Shown: positions 7,351 to 15,711 of the stretch, one piece after another
Layout of the letters: every line of letters begins with the position of its first letter
Position numbering within the stretch: position 1 is the stretch's first letter
From: a virus
Direction: 5' to 3' (one strand)
Length of the DNA stretch: 23,776 bases
IMG/VR virus record: IMGVR_UViG_3300037107_000031
Coordinates: 1-23,776 of that record
Program-made: the position numbers and the translations under genes
Notes under the pieces: generated by a model
The model's input: only the letters and a program-made list of their open reading frames with translations
The model's database searches: none
Told to the model about the DNA's origin: nothing

Positions 7351-9444
7351 ATGGCGGTTTTTGACCCCAGCACACACGGAGATCTAGCCGGCGACATCAT
7401 AGCGACGTCGATCACCGCGGCACTGGCCAGTGGCGTCCCCATTTGGCGCGCCGTCGGCAACACCCTAGATCTGTACTACGCGCACAAGTGGATCGAGGTA
7501 ACTTTCGATCCGTCATTGACCACATATTCTAGCGGAAGTGGAGCGCCTTTTTCTGTTTCAACTATTGCGCTTCAGAGCGATCCGATCACTGGCCTCCCCG
7601 TAGCGATATGGATCAAGGTTGGATACGGTCCTATGGACTGGTCCAAAATTTGGCCCGTCGACGTCGCTGGCATTGTCAACGAGATCACGACAAACGAGAC
7701 CTTCGTCACCAGCATCACAAATACCGTCATAGGTTCGGCGTCTTCTCCATCTGTCGCCTCGACCCTCTATCCGTCCGAGATTGCCGATCCGAATCTGCGA
7801 TCAAGCGTGGTCTGTTTCGGCGGGTTCAATTTCCACCCAACGCCCAGCCAGACCTACGATGAAACCGGCTCTTTCGCGGCCGGAGTGATGCACTACTGGA
7901 CGCAGATTCCCGGCATAAGCACGTGGCAGCGAAACGATCCTGGCGCGCTCTACGGGCAGTCGACGGCCGACGGCGGTGGCGGACTCGGCGGTGGCTCGTC
8001 GTTCACTTACCCGCTGCAAGTGGGCGACCATTTCCTGATCGCAGATTCTCAGTATGCCCAGTATTGCTGGATTTACGAGGTAGTCACGGCCGGCGACGGC
8101 ACGACCTCAGCGATCATTCGTCGGGCTACCGATTCGAACACGACCGCGACAGTGTGCAACGGCGCGACGGTCGAGGTCGCGGGCGGCGGCGTCCGCAACG
8201 GATTCACGGCCTACGGGATTGGCAATTTCGTGTCCATCACGACGGCCAACCCGATCACAGTGGACACCACCGTTATCAATACGGGGCTGCCGACCACTAG
8301 CTACACGCCTACGACGACATACGGGCTGCTTACTGGTTCTCAGCTCTCAAGCGTGGCCAGCGTCGACAACACCGATGTGCTGACGTCGGACACCACGGCC
8401 AGCGCGGGAACCGCGGTGATTCCTTTCAGCCTACAGTTCGAGACGGAACTGGGGACGCCGGCGGCATCGTCGTTTCCCGCCTCGCTCGTCAATTTTGCCA
8501 TCGAAGCGTTCACTCTTTCTGGGCTTACCGGGACCGCTGTGATCCAGGCTGTCATCACTCAGAACCTGGGCGGCGCTACCATCCTGACGGCCAGCTCGGC
8601 GCCGGTAACAAATGGAACCACCACAGGAATCACGTTTCAGGGCCTTCCAGGTGCGGCGGTTCCGTTGTCTCCGACTGACCGACTGTCCATTGCTTATTTT
8701 CTCGACTACACGTCGAGCACGCCAGTCTCCGCCGTCCTCACGTACTCGTCGCCCGCGCGCGGGACGTGGGTACAGGTCCCGTTTCAGCTTGCGATGGTAG
8801 GCATCACGCCGACCGGATCTATCCCCTGCCCGTTCGGCGATACCTACCCCAGCATCGACACCACGCCGGCGGTCAAAGCTCAGTGCGTGGGGAACTTTGA
8901 CGACCTCGCGGCCAGCGCGACGATCCCAGTCGAGCTGAACGCGTGGGCATTGGCGGACATTGGATTCACCGGCACCGCGACGATCAAGATCGGCGGCACC
9001 AAGGACGCCGCAGACGGCACGACCGCGGGGACACTGACGGTCACGGGTACCGGCTCCTATGCGCTGATTCAGATCGTCGCCAGCATCACCAACCCCGGCG
9101 GGAAGCTGCCCATCAAACTGGTGATGTCCTCGTCGGACGCTGCGCACGTGTTCGTTATTCAGGGCGTGGTGCTGGTCATCGGCGTGGCAGTGGGCGGATC
9201 CATTGTCGGCGGCGGAGGTGGCGGCGTCTCGCTGCCCATCGCAGAGTCGAGCGTTACCGGGCTAGTGGCAGACCTTGCTGCCAAGCAGGCCACGCTGGTC
9301 AGCGGCACGACCATCAAGACCGTCGGTGGCGTTTCGGTTCTCGGCGCGGGTGACATTCCAGTCGGCGGCGTTTCCAACTGGGACGGCGGCCAGGCGAACA
9401 CAAACTACGGCGGAACCATCGCCATCAATGGGGGGACTGCCTAA
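7351..9444 (+). CDS. Long tail fibre protein
   Basis: 697 residues, starting after a short gap with an AAGGA ribosome site. Residues 1-110 may be the attachment region. Residues 150-330 include a Gly-rich turn (GGGGLGGGSS near 210), and residues 330-610 are two Thr/Ser/Val-rich beta domains that resemble each other in length and layout. A run of glycines (VGGGGGGVSL near 620) leads to a helical trimeric linker (SVTGLVADLAAKQATL) and then TIKTVGGVSVLGAGDI, a phrase repeated in many phage tail fibres. The protein ends with an Asn/Gly-rich tail. It is the likely shaft and tip of a side fibre. The stop overlaps the next start (TAATG), suggesting coupled synthesis with the Mtd-type protein. Confidence 0.72.
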   Translation: MAVFDPSTHGDLAGDIIATSITAALASGVPIWRAVGNTLDLYYAHKWIEVTFDPSLTTYSSGSGAPFSVSTIALQSDPITGLPVAIWIKVGYGPMDWSKIWPVDVAGIVNEITTNETFVTSITNTVIGSASSPSVASTLYPSEIADPNLRSSVVCFGGFNFHPTPSQTYDETGSFAAGVMHYWTQIPGISTWQRNDPGALYGQSTADGGGGLGGGSSFTYPLQVGDHFLIADSQYAQYCWIYEVVTAGDGTTSAIIRRATDSNTTATVCNGATVEVAGGGVRNGFTAYGIGNFVSITTANPITVDTTVINTGLPTTSYTPTTTYGLLTGSQLSSVASVDNTDVLTSDTTASAGTAVIPFSLQFETELGTPAASSFPASLVNFAIEAFTLSGLTGTAVIQAVITQNLGGATILTASSAPVTNGTTTGITFQGLPGAAVPLSPTDRLSIAYFLDYTSSTPVSAVLTYSSPARGTWVQVPFQLAMVGITPTGSIPCPFGDTYPSIDTTPAVKAQCVGNFDDLAASATIPVELNAWALADIGFTGTATIKIGGTKDAADGTTAGTLTVTGTGSYALIQIVASITNPGGKLPIKLVMSSSDAAHVFVIQGVVLVIGVAVGGSIVGGGGGGVSLPIAESSVTGLVADLAAKQATLVSGTTIKTVGGVSVLGAGDIPVGGVSNWDGGQANTNYGGTIAINGGTA

Positions 9445-9926
9445 TGGCCGTGCAAATCCAGCTACGACACGACATTGCGGCCAACTGGACGACGGCAAAC
9501 TCCGTGCTCGCCGTCGGGGAACTTGGCATTGAAACCGATACCCTGAAGGCCAAGATCGGGAACGGAGCGACGGCGTGGAACTCGTTGCCCTATGGGCTCA
9601 CTGCCACCGTCCCGTTCGCCCACACGCCTTTTGGCCCCGACACCGCCACGGTGTCTGGCTCGCTCACCATCCCCACCGGCTATTCCACCCTCAAGGCGAC
9701 CGGGATCGAGGACTTTCTTGGCATGTCGCCGGGCAGTCTCCAGGCGGGCGACATCTTCTACCTGACCTTGGCCTCGGGGCGCATCGTGCGCAACGGCGGG
9801 TCGGTCGTATCGCCCGTGGTGCCCTTCTCGATGGCGAACGGCGACCTGACCGCACCGGCAGGAGCACAACTCACCTGGCAGCTCGGGCCGGGTGGCACGC
9901 AGTGGAACTTGAAAGGCGCAGTCTGA
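9444..9926 (+). CDS. Fibre-associated protein with Mtd-type N-terminal domain
   Basis: 160 residues. The first 52 residues match the N-terminal domain of the major tropism determinant family: 'IQLRHDIAANW...NSVLAVGELGIETDT', then LKAKIGNGATAWNSLPY. The family uses this small beta domain to trimerise and to attach to the fibre. The remaining 105 residues are beta-rich and end in GTQWNLKGAV. I see no C-type lectin core, so this is not a complete Mtd. The gene sits between two fibre genes and shares bases with both (TAATG at 9442-9446, TGATG at 9924-9928). It probably acts as a short fibre tip or adaptor. Confidence 0.72.
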   Translation: MAVQIQLRHDIAANWTTANSVLAVGELGIETDTLKAKIGNGATAWNSLPYGLTATVPFAHTPFGPDTATVSGSLTIPTGYSTLKATGIEDFLGMSPGSLQAGDIFYLTLASGRIVRNGGSVVSPVVPFSMANGDLTAPAGAQLTWQLGPGGTQWNLKGAV

Positions 9927-12058
9927 TGAAAAAGAAGATCCTTGCTATCGTGGTCTTGGCCCTCGTGGCCGTCGGGATGTCCGGGCCTGCCCTCAGCGCG
10001 TGGTCGATGTTCTGCCCGCTGGACTCGACGGGGAAGGTGTCGATCACCTATCTGCCCACCGGCACCACGTCCAGCACCGTCGCAGTCGGAAACGACTCGC
10101 GCCTCAGCGACGCCCGCACGCCAACGGCCCACGCCTCGACCCACATCTCGACGGGCAGCGACCCCATCGCCGCAGCGGTAGCCGGCGGGGCAAGCGGGTT
10201 GCTGACCGGAGCGCAGGCAACGCTGCTGGGCAACACCTCGGGCACCAACTCGGGCGACGAGACGGCGGCGTCCATCGAAAGCAAACTGTCGGTCTCCTCG
10301 GGCAACGTGACCGCGCTTGGCAACCTATCGGGGACCAACACCGGCGACCAGACGCTCCCCACCGACGCGACCATCGCCACGACCAACGTCGTGACCAACA
10401 ACGCATCGACCACCAAGCACGGTTGGCTACTCCAGGCCACGGCCCCACCTTCTGGCAGCCTCAACGTCTGCGGAATCGCCAACGGCGAGACGGCCTGGAG
10501 CAACAAGACGATCATCGGTACGACCACGCCGTCAACACAGGCGTTCGGCGATTCCGCAAGTCACGGTGCATCGGTCGAAGCGGCGGCGGCAGACCACAAG
10601 CACGCGATGCCAGCGGCCCCCACTGCGTCAAGCGTGGGCCTAGGCAGCGTCACCAACGCGGCACAGACCCTCGCCAGCGTCGTGCCCAACACGGCGCCAT
10701 CGTCCGGTCAAATCCTCGTCGGGAACGCAGGCGGCACCGCCTACGCGCCCGTCGCAATGAGCGCGGACGCCACCATGGCGAACACCGGCGCGCTCACCAT
10801 CGCGGCCGGTGCCGTCACATTGGCCAAGCACGCAAACCTTGCCGCAAACTCAATCATCGGCAACAACACCGTCAGTCCGGCCACACCGCTGGCGCTCACG
10901 GTGGCGCAGACTCAAGTGCTGCTCAGCGTCCAGCCCAGAGGCTACACCACCACAGCGATGGTCGGCACGACCACGACGCTCACCTCGGCCAGCACGCGCT
11001 TGCAGATATTTACCGGCTCGGGCGCAACAGCGCAGACCGTAGTGCTGCCCGATGCCACGACGCTGCCATTCGCCGACACCGAGTATGAATTCGACAATGC
11101 CACTACCGGCACCGGCAATCTCACGTTGCAGACCAACGGAGGCGCAACCCTCTATGTTTTCGGGCCGGGCGGGGGCGGACGAGTCGTCCTACTCACCAAG
11201 ATCGTGGCGGCGGGCACGTGGGACAACGACGCCTACAACCCGAACCCGGCGAGCGGAAAGGTGCTCAACGTAAGCAACAGCATCACGCTGGCGGGAACCG
11301 ACGGAACTACGGTCACGTTTCCAGGCTCCAACACCACCGTTCCACAGGCTTCGTTTCTCGTCACCATCGCGGGGCTGACGGCGGGACGCACAGTCACCCT
11401 GCCGGATGCGGCTACGACCGTCCCGACCATCACGCAACCGCTCACATTCTTAGGCCCAACAGCGGCCCGCACGATCACTCTGCCCGATGCGGCATTCACG
11501 GTCGCGCGCACCGACGCCGCAAACACCTTCACCGGCGTTCAGACGATGTCATCCCCCGCGCTCACAACGCCAACGATTGGCGGCGTCACCACCACGGGCG
11601 TCACCGGGACGAGTGGAAAGATCGTGCTCGACCAGACCCCCACGCTTGTCACACCTGTGATCGGCGCTGCCACCGGGACATCCCTCACGGTGACGGGCGC
11701 TGTCCTCTCCAGCGGCGGCGGACACGGATACAGCACAGGCGCGGGCGGAACCGTTTCGCAAGGTTCCAGCCGGACCACCGGCGTCACCCTTTCGAAGCTC
11801 TGCGGCCAAATCACATTGTTCACGACGACCCTTGCGGCGGTCACGTCGCAGGCGTTTGTCGTGACCAACACCTTCGTCGCGGCGACCGATATGGTCATCG
11901 TCCAGCACGCCAGCGGCGGCACCCTCGGGCTCTACAACATCGCCGTCACCCCGGCGGCTGGTTCATTCACGATCACGATTCGCAACAACTCGGCATCAGT
12001 CTCGCCGAGCGAGGCCCCAGTGCTGCAATTCGTGGTCATCAAGGCGGTAACATCATGA
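9926..12058 (+). CDS. Fibre-like protein with N-terminal Sec signal peptide
   Basis: 710 residues. The ATG at 9926 overlaps the previous TGA and is preferred to the longer frame, whose extension lies inside the preceding gene. It opens with a textbook Sec signal: three lysines, a hydrophobic core at residues 5-20, then a PALSA cleavage site near residue 25. The mature part is Thr/Ala/Gly-rich and clearly fibre-like. It has the phage fibre phrase DSRLSDARTPTAHA (residues 57-70), two versions of 'G..SGTN.GD.T' (near 105 and 135), an 'AADHKHAMPA' element, and repeated 'TLPDA' turns between about 480 and 540. Fibre proteins normally assemble in the cytoplasm, so the signal is odd. The end overlaps the next gene by 4 nt. 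Confidence 0.7.
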   Translation: MKKKILAIVVLALVAVGMSGPALSAWSMFCPLDSTGKVSITYLPTGTTSSTVAVGNDSRLSDARTPTAHASTHISTGSDPIAAAVAGGASGLLTGAQATLLGNTSGTNSGDETAASIESKLSVSSGNVTALGNLSGTNTGDQTLPTDATIATTNVVTNNASTTKHGWLLQATAPPSGSLNVCGIANGETAWSNKTIIGTTTPSTQAFGDSASHGASVEAAAADHKHAMPAAPTASSVGLGSVTNAAQTLASVVPNTAPSSGQILVGNAGGTAYAPVAMSADATMANTGALTIAAGAVTLAKHANLAANSIIGNNTVSPATPLALTVAQTQVLLSVQPRGYTTTAMVGTTTTLTSASTRLQIFTGSGATAQTVVLPDATTLPFADTEYEFDNATTGTGNLTLQTNGGATLYVFGPGGGGRVVLLTKIVAAGTWDNDAYNPNPASGKVLNVSNSITLAGTDGTTVTFPGSNTTVPQASFLVTIAGLTAGRTVTLPDAATTVPTITQPLTFLGPTAARTITLPDAAFTVARTDAANTFTGVQTMSSPALTTPTIGGVTTTGVTGTSGKIVLDQTPTLVTPVIGAATGTSLTVTGAVLSSGGGHGYSTGAGGTVSQGSSRTTGVTLSKLCGQITLFTTTLAAVTSQAFVVTNTFVAATDMVIVQHASGGTLGLYNIAVTPAAGSFTITIRNNSASVSPSEAPVLQFVVIKAVTS

Positions 12059-15000
12059 TCCGAACCCGCGCCATCTTCCTCGGCATCTTCATCGCCTCGC
12101 TGGCATTCCCCGCGTGGGCCGTCACCACAACCGAGGGCACCGACGGCACCATCGGCGTGTCCGGTGCTGCACAGAAGGACCTTTCGCGGGTCAGCGCAGC
12201 CCACGTGAGCGGCCAGACGTTCTGCTCGCAGGCCGCGCGCGGGGCGGTCGTCAATCTCCCGGGTGGCTCGGTCATCACGCTCGATGCGTGTTCGACCAGC
12301 ACGCTGTCGACGACAGACGTGATACCGCCGCCGCTCTATTTCCTTCCTGGTAGCCTCACCGGGACCGGCACGATCACCGCCACGGCCACGGCCGGAACCT
12401 CGACCAACACGAGCACCTACACCGTCACAGCCACCGCAACCGGCACCGGAACCAGCGCGGGGACCGGAACTGTCACCGGAACGCAGACCGTTTCCGGTAC
12501 AGCGAGCGCGACCGCCAGCGGGACCCACTCGTGGACGGGCACCGTTACTGGTATTGGCACCGGTGTCAGCACCACGACCGAGACAAATGTCAGCGTTGGA
12601 AACGCGAGCGCGGCGTCCGGAATGCTTTCAATCGGATCGAGCGGCCAAACAAAATTCAATCCTGCGGGGTCGTTGTCGCTAGCGCAAGTGATTGCCGGAA
12701 GCGCCGTGACGTTGGGTGCCGATGGGCTGGGGTTCAACAAGGACGGCGGAAACACCTTTGGCTCGGCCTATGGCTACGCTGGGCTGCTATCATTTGCACC
12801 GTCAGTTGGTCTGTTTTCATTTGGAATTTCAACTGCGCCTGGGACGCCAGGTACCAGTTATTCTGGCGTTGGCAACACTCGATTCACTATTTGCCCAACA
12901 GGTCTGTCTATCTCAATCGGGTATTCCTTGTGCAACTCCAACCTGTTGAACATCGGATCGGGGGGCACCTTTCCCGCTGGCTTCGATGCTGTTGGAAATG
13001 TCTTCGCCCCGAACATCAGCGCCACTCCAGGTACGGCTAGCGTAGCTGCGGTTAGCGACGGCAGCGGAACACTCAATGGCTGGGTCACGCACGCGAGCGG
13101 CGACGTGCCGACCTCGCGCAACGTCTCGACCACCAACGGCCTTCAAGGCGGCGGCGATTTGTCGGCAGACCGCACGCTCTCACCAGTCTACGGCACGACC
13201 GCCAACACGATCATGCAGGGGAATACGACCCATCTCCCGGGTGATGTCGCGACGTCGACCATCAGCGGGACCAACGTCACCGTCGATATGTCGGCTGGCA
13301 CCATTACGGCCACGCACGCGAGCACATCAGCGGCGGTCGTGGTGCTTCCCAACGCAACGAAAACCCTCACGGGCACGCAGACCATCACCGCAACCGACAT
13401 CGGCACGACCACCCCAGGAACCGGCGTCGTCCCCGTCACGACAGCAAACAACCTCAACAACTGGGTCACCTCCGCCCCGGCCAACGCCATCGTCGCCACC
13501 GGCGCCAACGTCGCCATCAACGCGACCGCCCCGACCGGCGCAAACCAGGTGCTCATCACCACCGACACCACACACGCGACCTGGCAGACTCCAGCGGCCG
13601 GCGTGCCGACCTCGCGCAACGTCTCGACCACCAACGGCCTTCAAGGCGGCGGCGATTTGTCGGCAGACCGCACGCTCTCACCAGTCTACGGCACGACCGC
13701 CAACACGATCATGCAGGGGAATACGACCCATCTCCCGGGTGATGTCGCGACGTCGACCATCAGCGGGACCAACGTCACCGTCGATATGTCGGCTGGCACC
13801 ATTACGGCCACGCACGCGAGCACATCAGCGGCGGTCGTGGTGCTTCCCAACGCAACGAAAACCCTCACGGGCACGCAGACCATCACCGCAACCGACATCG
13901 GCACGACCACCCCAGGAACCGGCGTCGTCCCCGTCACGACAGCAAACAACCTCAACAACTGGGTCACCTCCGCCCCGGCCAACGCCATCGTCGCCACCGG
14001 CGCCAACGTCGCCATCAACGCGACCGCCCCGACCGGCGCAAACCAGGTGCTCATCACCACCGACACCACACACGCGACCTGGCAGACTCCAGCGGCCGGC
14101 GTGACCCTCGCGACCACAACCCCAGCAGCACTCACCTACGGCGGAGCGGGCGCAGTCGGGACCGGCACGACAGCCGCCAAGTCCGACCACGTGCACCCGC
14201 TCGCTCAGATTACGTCGGCGCAGGTGACGGGCGCTCTCGGCTACACTCCAGTTAGCAGCGGCGCTGGAACTGTAGGAGCGCTAGCCAAGTATTCCGGAGC
14301 AAATGCAATCGTCCCGTCCTTTGGCATCAGCGCCACTCCAGGTACGGCTAGCGTGGCTGCCGTCTCAGACGGCAGCGGGACGCTCAACAGCTGGATCACT
14401 GGCGCCGGGGTCACAACCGCACTCGGCTACACTCCATTGTCTGGGAGCGGTACCACTGGCGGAATAGCAAAGTACACCGGGTCTAACACCCTGGCGTCAT
14501 CATTTGGCATTAGCGCCACTCCAGGTACGGCTAGCGTAGCTGCGGTTAGCGACGGCAGCGGAACACTCAATGGCTGGGTCACGCACGCGAGCGGCGACGT
14601 GATTCAAGGCGCGACTGGAGTAGCCGGCGCGCTGGCGCTGTTCTCCGGGGCGCAGACAATTGGCCCGAGCTTCGGCATCAGCGCGACGCCAGGAACAGCA
14701 AGCGTGGCAGCCGTCAGCGACGTCTCCGGCACCCTCAACGGCTGGGTGACGAAGCATGTGCAAAGCATAACAACGTACACAGGGCCACCGTCGAACTGGT
14801 CCACATCAGGGGGTTCGCCTCTCACTGTAATTGGCCAGGGAGTGTCAGCGAGCAGCTCTACTGGGTCTCTGTCCATCGCGGCAATAACGAACGTATCGAC
14901 AACTGCAACGCTAAACTCGTGCGTTGTGACCTTGTATGTCAATGGCGCGCAAGTAGGAGTCCAATCAGTCAGTAATGCGGGTGTAGCCGCAGTTCCATCC

Positions 15001-15126
15001 GCTGGGACAGCCACATTCTCAGGTGGAGGCTACACGATTGCAGTGACAATCACTTCGATCGGAGCTTACTCCTGCGGGACGCAGGCTGGTCTGACTCAGA
15101 TCATCGTCACGGAGTACAGCAATTGA
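12055..15126 (+). CDS. Giant repetitive fibre-like protein with signal peptide
   Basis: 1023 residues, starting at the ATG in the ATGA overlap with the previous gene. Residues 1-22 form a second clear Sec signal ending in FPAWA. Residues 100-170 are a Thr/Gly/Ser/Ala low-complexity tract. Residues 170-345 are a separate beta-rich domain. Residues 351-516 and 517-682 are an exact 166-residue duplication. After that come two ALGYTP motifs, frequent in phage fibres, and several copies of the phrase ISATPGTASVAAVSD (near residues 322, 760, 820 and 876). The last 120 residues form a more complex beta domain with two Cys and are the likely binding tip. It is the last gene before the strand switch. 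Function as an adhesin or fibre is inferred; location is unclear because of the signal. Confidence 0.7.
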   Translation: MIRTRAIFLGIFIASLAFPAWAVTTTEGTDGTIGVSGAAQKDLSRVSAAHVSGQTFCSQAARGAVVNLPGGSVITLDACSTSTLSTTDVIPPPLYFLPGSLTGTGTITATATAGTSTNTSTYTVTATATGTGTSAGTGTVTGTQTVSGTASATASGTHSWTGTVTGIGTGVSTTTETNVSVGNASAASGMLSIGSSGQTKFNPAGSLSLAQVIAGSAVTLGADGLGFNKDGGNTFGSAYGYAGLLSFAPSVGLFSFGISTAPGTPGTSYSGVGNTRFTICPTGLSISIGYSLCNSNLLNIGSGGTFPAGFDAVGNVFAPNISATPGTASVAAVSDGSGTLNGWVTHASGDVPTSRNVSTTNGLQGGGDLSADRTLSPVYGTTANTIMQGNTTHLPGDVATSTISGTNVTVDMSAGTITATHASTSAAVVVLPNATKTLTGTQTITATDIGTTTPGTGVVPVTTANNLNNWVTSAPANAIVATGANVAINATAPTGANQVLITTDTTHATWQTPAAGVPTSRNVSTTNGLQGGGDLSADRTLSPVYGTTANTIMQGNTTHLPGDVATSTISGTNVTVDMSAGTITATHASTSAAVVVLPNATKTLTGTQTITATDIGTTTPGTGVVPVTTANNLNNWVTSAPANAIVATGANVAINATAPTGANQVLITTDTTHATWQTPAAGVTLATTTPAALTYGGAGAVGTGTTAAKSDHVHPLAQITSAQVTGALGYTPVSSGAGTVGALAKYSGANAIVPSFGISATPGTASVAAVSDGSGTLNSWITGAGVTTALGYTPLSGSGTTGGIAKYTGSNTLASSFGISATPGTASVAAVSDGSGTLNGWVTHASGDVIQGATGVAGALALFSGAQTIGPSFGISATPGTASVAAVSDVSGTLNGWVTKHVQSITTYTGPPSNWSTSGGSPLTVIGQGVSASSSTGSLSIAAITNVSTTATLNSCVVTLYVNGAQVGVQSVSNAGVAAVPSAGTATFSGGGYTIAVTITSIGAYSCGTQAGLTQIIVTEYSN
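13018..13107 (+). repeat. 90-bp direct repeat, copy 1
   Basis: This stretch encodes the ISATPGTASVAAVSD phrase and the following GWVTHASGDV. It recurs base for base at 14512-14601. It directly precedes the 498-bp tandem unit and overlaps its first bases. Confidence 0.9.
13105..14100 (+). repeat. Perfect 498-bp tandem duplication (two copies)
   Basis: Copies at 13105-13602 and 13603-14100. I compared them line by line and found no difference. The period is a multiple of three, so the frame is kept and each copy encodes 166 residues from PTSRNV to TPAAGV. Zero silent changes imply a very recent duplication, active homogenisation, or an assembly artefact. Confidence 0.95.
14512..14601 (+). repeat. 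90-bp direct repeat, copy 2
   Basis: Identical to 13018-13107. The distance between the copies is 1494 bp, exactly three times the 498-bp tandem period. Two more divergent versions of the same protein phrase lie around 14330-14400 and 14675-14750, so the region is a family of shuffled modules. Confidence 0.9.
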
Positions 15127-15131
15127 TATTC

Positions 15132-15362
15132 CTACTTGCACGGCCACGGACCAGGACACACGACAGGATCGTGACTCGTGCACGTGTCGACGCATCCGCA
15201 TCCAGCATCGTAGCACGTGACCACGCAGCCCCACTGAGTGCACGGGCCAGCTTCGCCAGCTTCGGATGTTCCAGCGTCGAGCTGTCCGCGTGGAATCGTG
15301 TCCGGCTCTCCGCACCCGCCGAGCATCCCGAGCATTCCCAAGACAAGCATCGCGCGCTTCAT
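15132..15362 (-). CDS. Small Cys-rich lipoprotein
   Basis: 76 residues on the minus strand, the only convincing minus-strand gene here. It has a type II signal peptide: basic start MKR, Leu/Met/Gly-rich core, and lipobox LGGC with lipidated Cys17. A short Asp/Ala/Glu/Gly linker follows (DAGTSEAGEAG). The C-terminal 37 residues contain eight cysteines, an even number that suggests disulfides in the periplasm. A good ribosome site (GAGGTGG) lies just upstream of the ATG. The gene ends 5 nt from the stop of the giant fibre gene, so the two converge. It is likely a moron: a surface or periplasmic protein made independently of the late operon. A role in superinfection exclusion is possible but unsupported by any motif. 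No family recognised. Confidence 0.72.
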   Translation of the reverse strand: MKRAMLVLGMLGMLGGCGEPDTIPRGQLDAGTSEAGEAGPCTQWGCVVTCYDAGCGCVDTCTSHDPVVCPGPWPCK

Positions 15363-15412
15363 GGTTCCACCTCACCCGCCCAAGGACGCCGCGCGCACGA
15401 TCTACCCAAAGC

Positions 15413-15474
15413 TGCGAGACTCAGGGGGAGCACGCGCGGAGTCCTTCGACGGATCAAGTGTTCTGAGTCTCGCA
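15413..15474. promoter_or_regulatory. 12-bp perfect inverted repeat in divergent intergenic region
   Basis: TGCGAGACTCAG at 15413-15424 is the exact reverse complement of CTGAGTCTCGCA at 15463-15474, with a 38-nt spacer. It lies in the 349-bp gap between the divergently read lipoprotein gene (minus) and the lysis cassette (plus). It could be a pair of half-sites for a regulator or the stem of a structured transcript. I see no good promoter next to it. Confidence 0.6.
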
Positions 15475-15538
15475 TGACTTTTACGGTACACGGTTCTTCG
15501 GAAAGCGCAAGAACGAATCACGTGGCCCAGAAAGACCG

Positions 15539-15571
15539 CTGGCCGGCCTTGATTTCTCAAGCACCGGCCAG
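15539..15571 (+). terminator. Strong two-part hairpin, possible terminator
   Basis: CTGGCCGG (15539-15546) pairs with CCGGCCAG (15564-15571). Inside it CTTGA pairs with TCAAG around a TTTC loop. The + strand continues TAGACTGCTTTTG, a weak T-tract starting several bases after the stem. It may stop leftover transcription before the lysis genes, or it may be an RNA regulatory structure. The hairpin is certain as sequence; the function is a guess. Confidence 0.45.
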
Positions 15572-15711
15572 TAGACTGCTTTTGTGGAAAGCTTTGGAGA
15601 AATACTCCCATGCTCGCGACTCGCTGTCAATGCTCGCGCGCGGCTGGGCCTGGTTTCTAGGAGCACACGCCTAGCCTTCCCACCATTTGACAGTCGGAGC
15701 AGCACCGCCCA

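Noticed and set aside
9575-9925. Upstream extension of the 710-residue fibre-like frame
   Set aside because: It lies inside the Mtd-type gene. The ATG at 9926 overlaps the stop and begins a signal peptide.
11218-12054. Upstream extension of the 1023-residue fibre-like frame
   Set aside because: It overlaps the previous gene in another frame. The ATG at 12055 has a 4-nt overlap and begins a signal peptide.
13076-14104. 342-residue Arg/Pro/Ser-rich frame and matching antisense frames over the duplication
   Set aside because: They exist because the fibre gene is GC-rich and repeated; each is repeated exactly like the fibre frame and has no start signal.
13105-14601. CRISPR array
   Set aside because: The repeats are long, coding and directly adjoining, with no spacers of regular short length.
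9444-15126. Diversity-generating retroelement
   Set aside because: The Mtd-type domain prompted a search, but no reverse transcriptase, accessory gene or A-biased variable repeat is visible.
15123-15674. 183-residue plus-strand frame across the lipoprotein and intergenic region
   Set aside because: It is Arg/Ser-rich, has no ribosome site and lies largely antisense to the lipoprotein, which has a clear signal peptide and ribosome site.
15685-15711. Promoter with TTGACA at 15687 before the lysis cassette
   Set aside because: There is no acceptable -10 box at 16-18 nt; the expected place overlaps the start codon.
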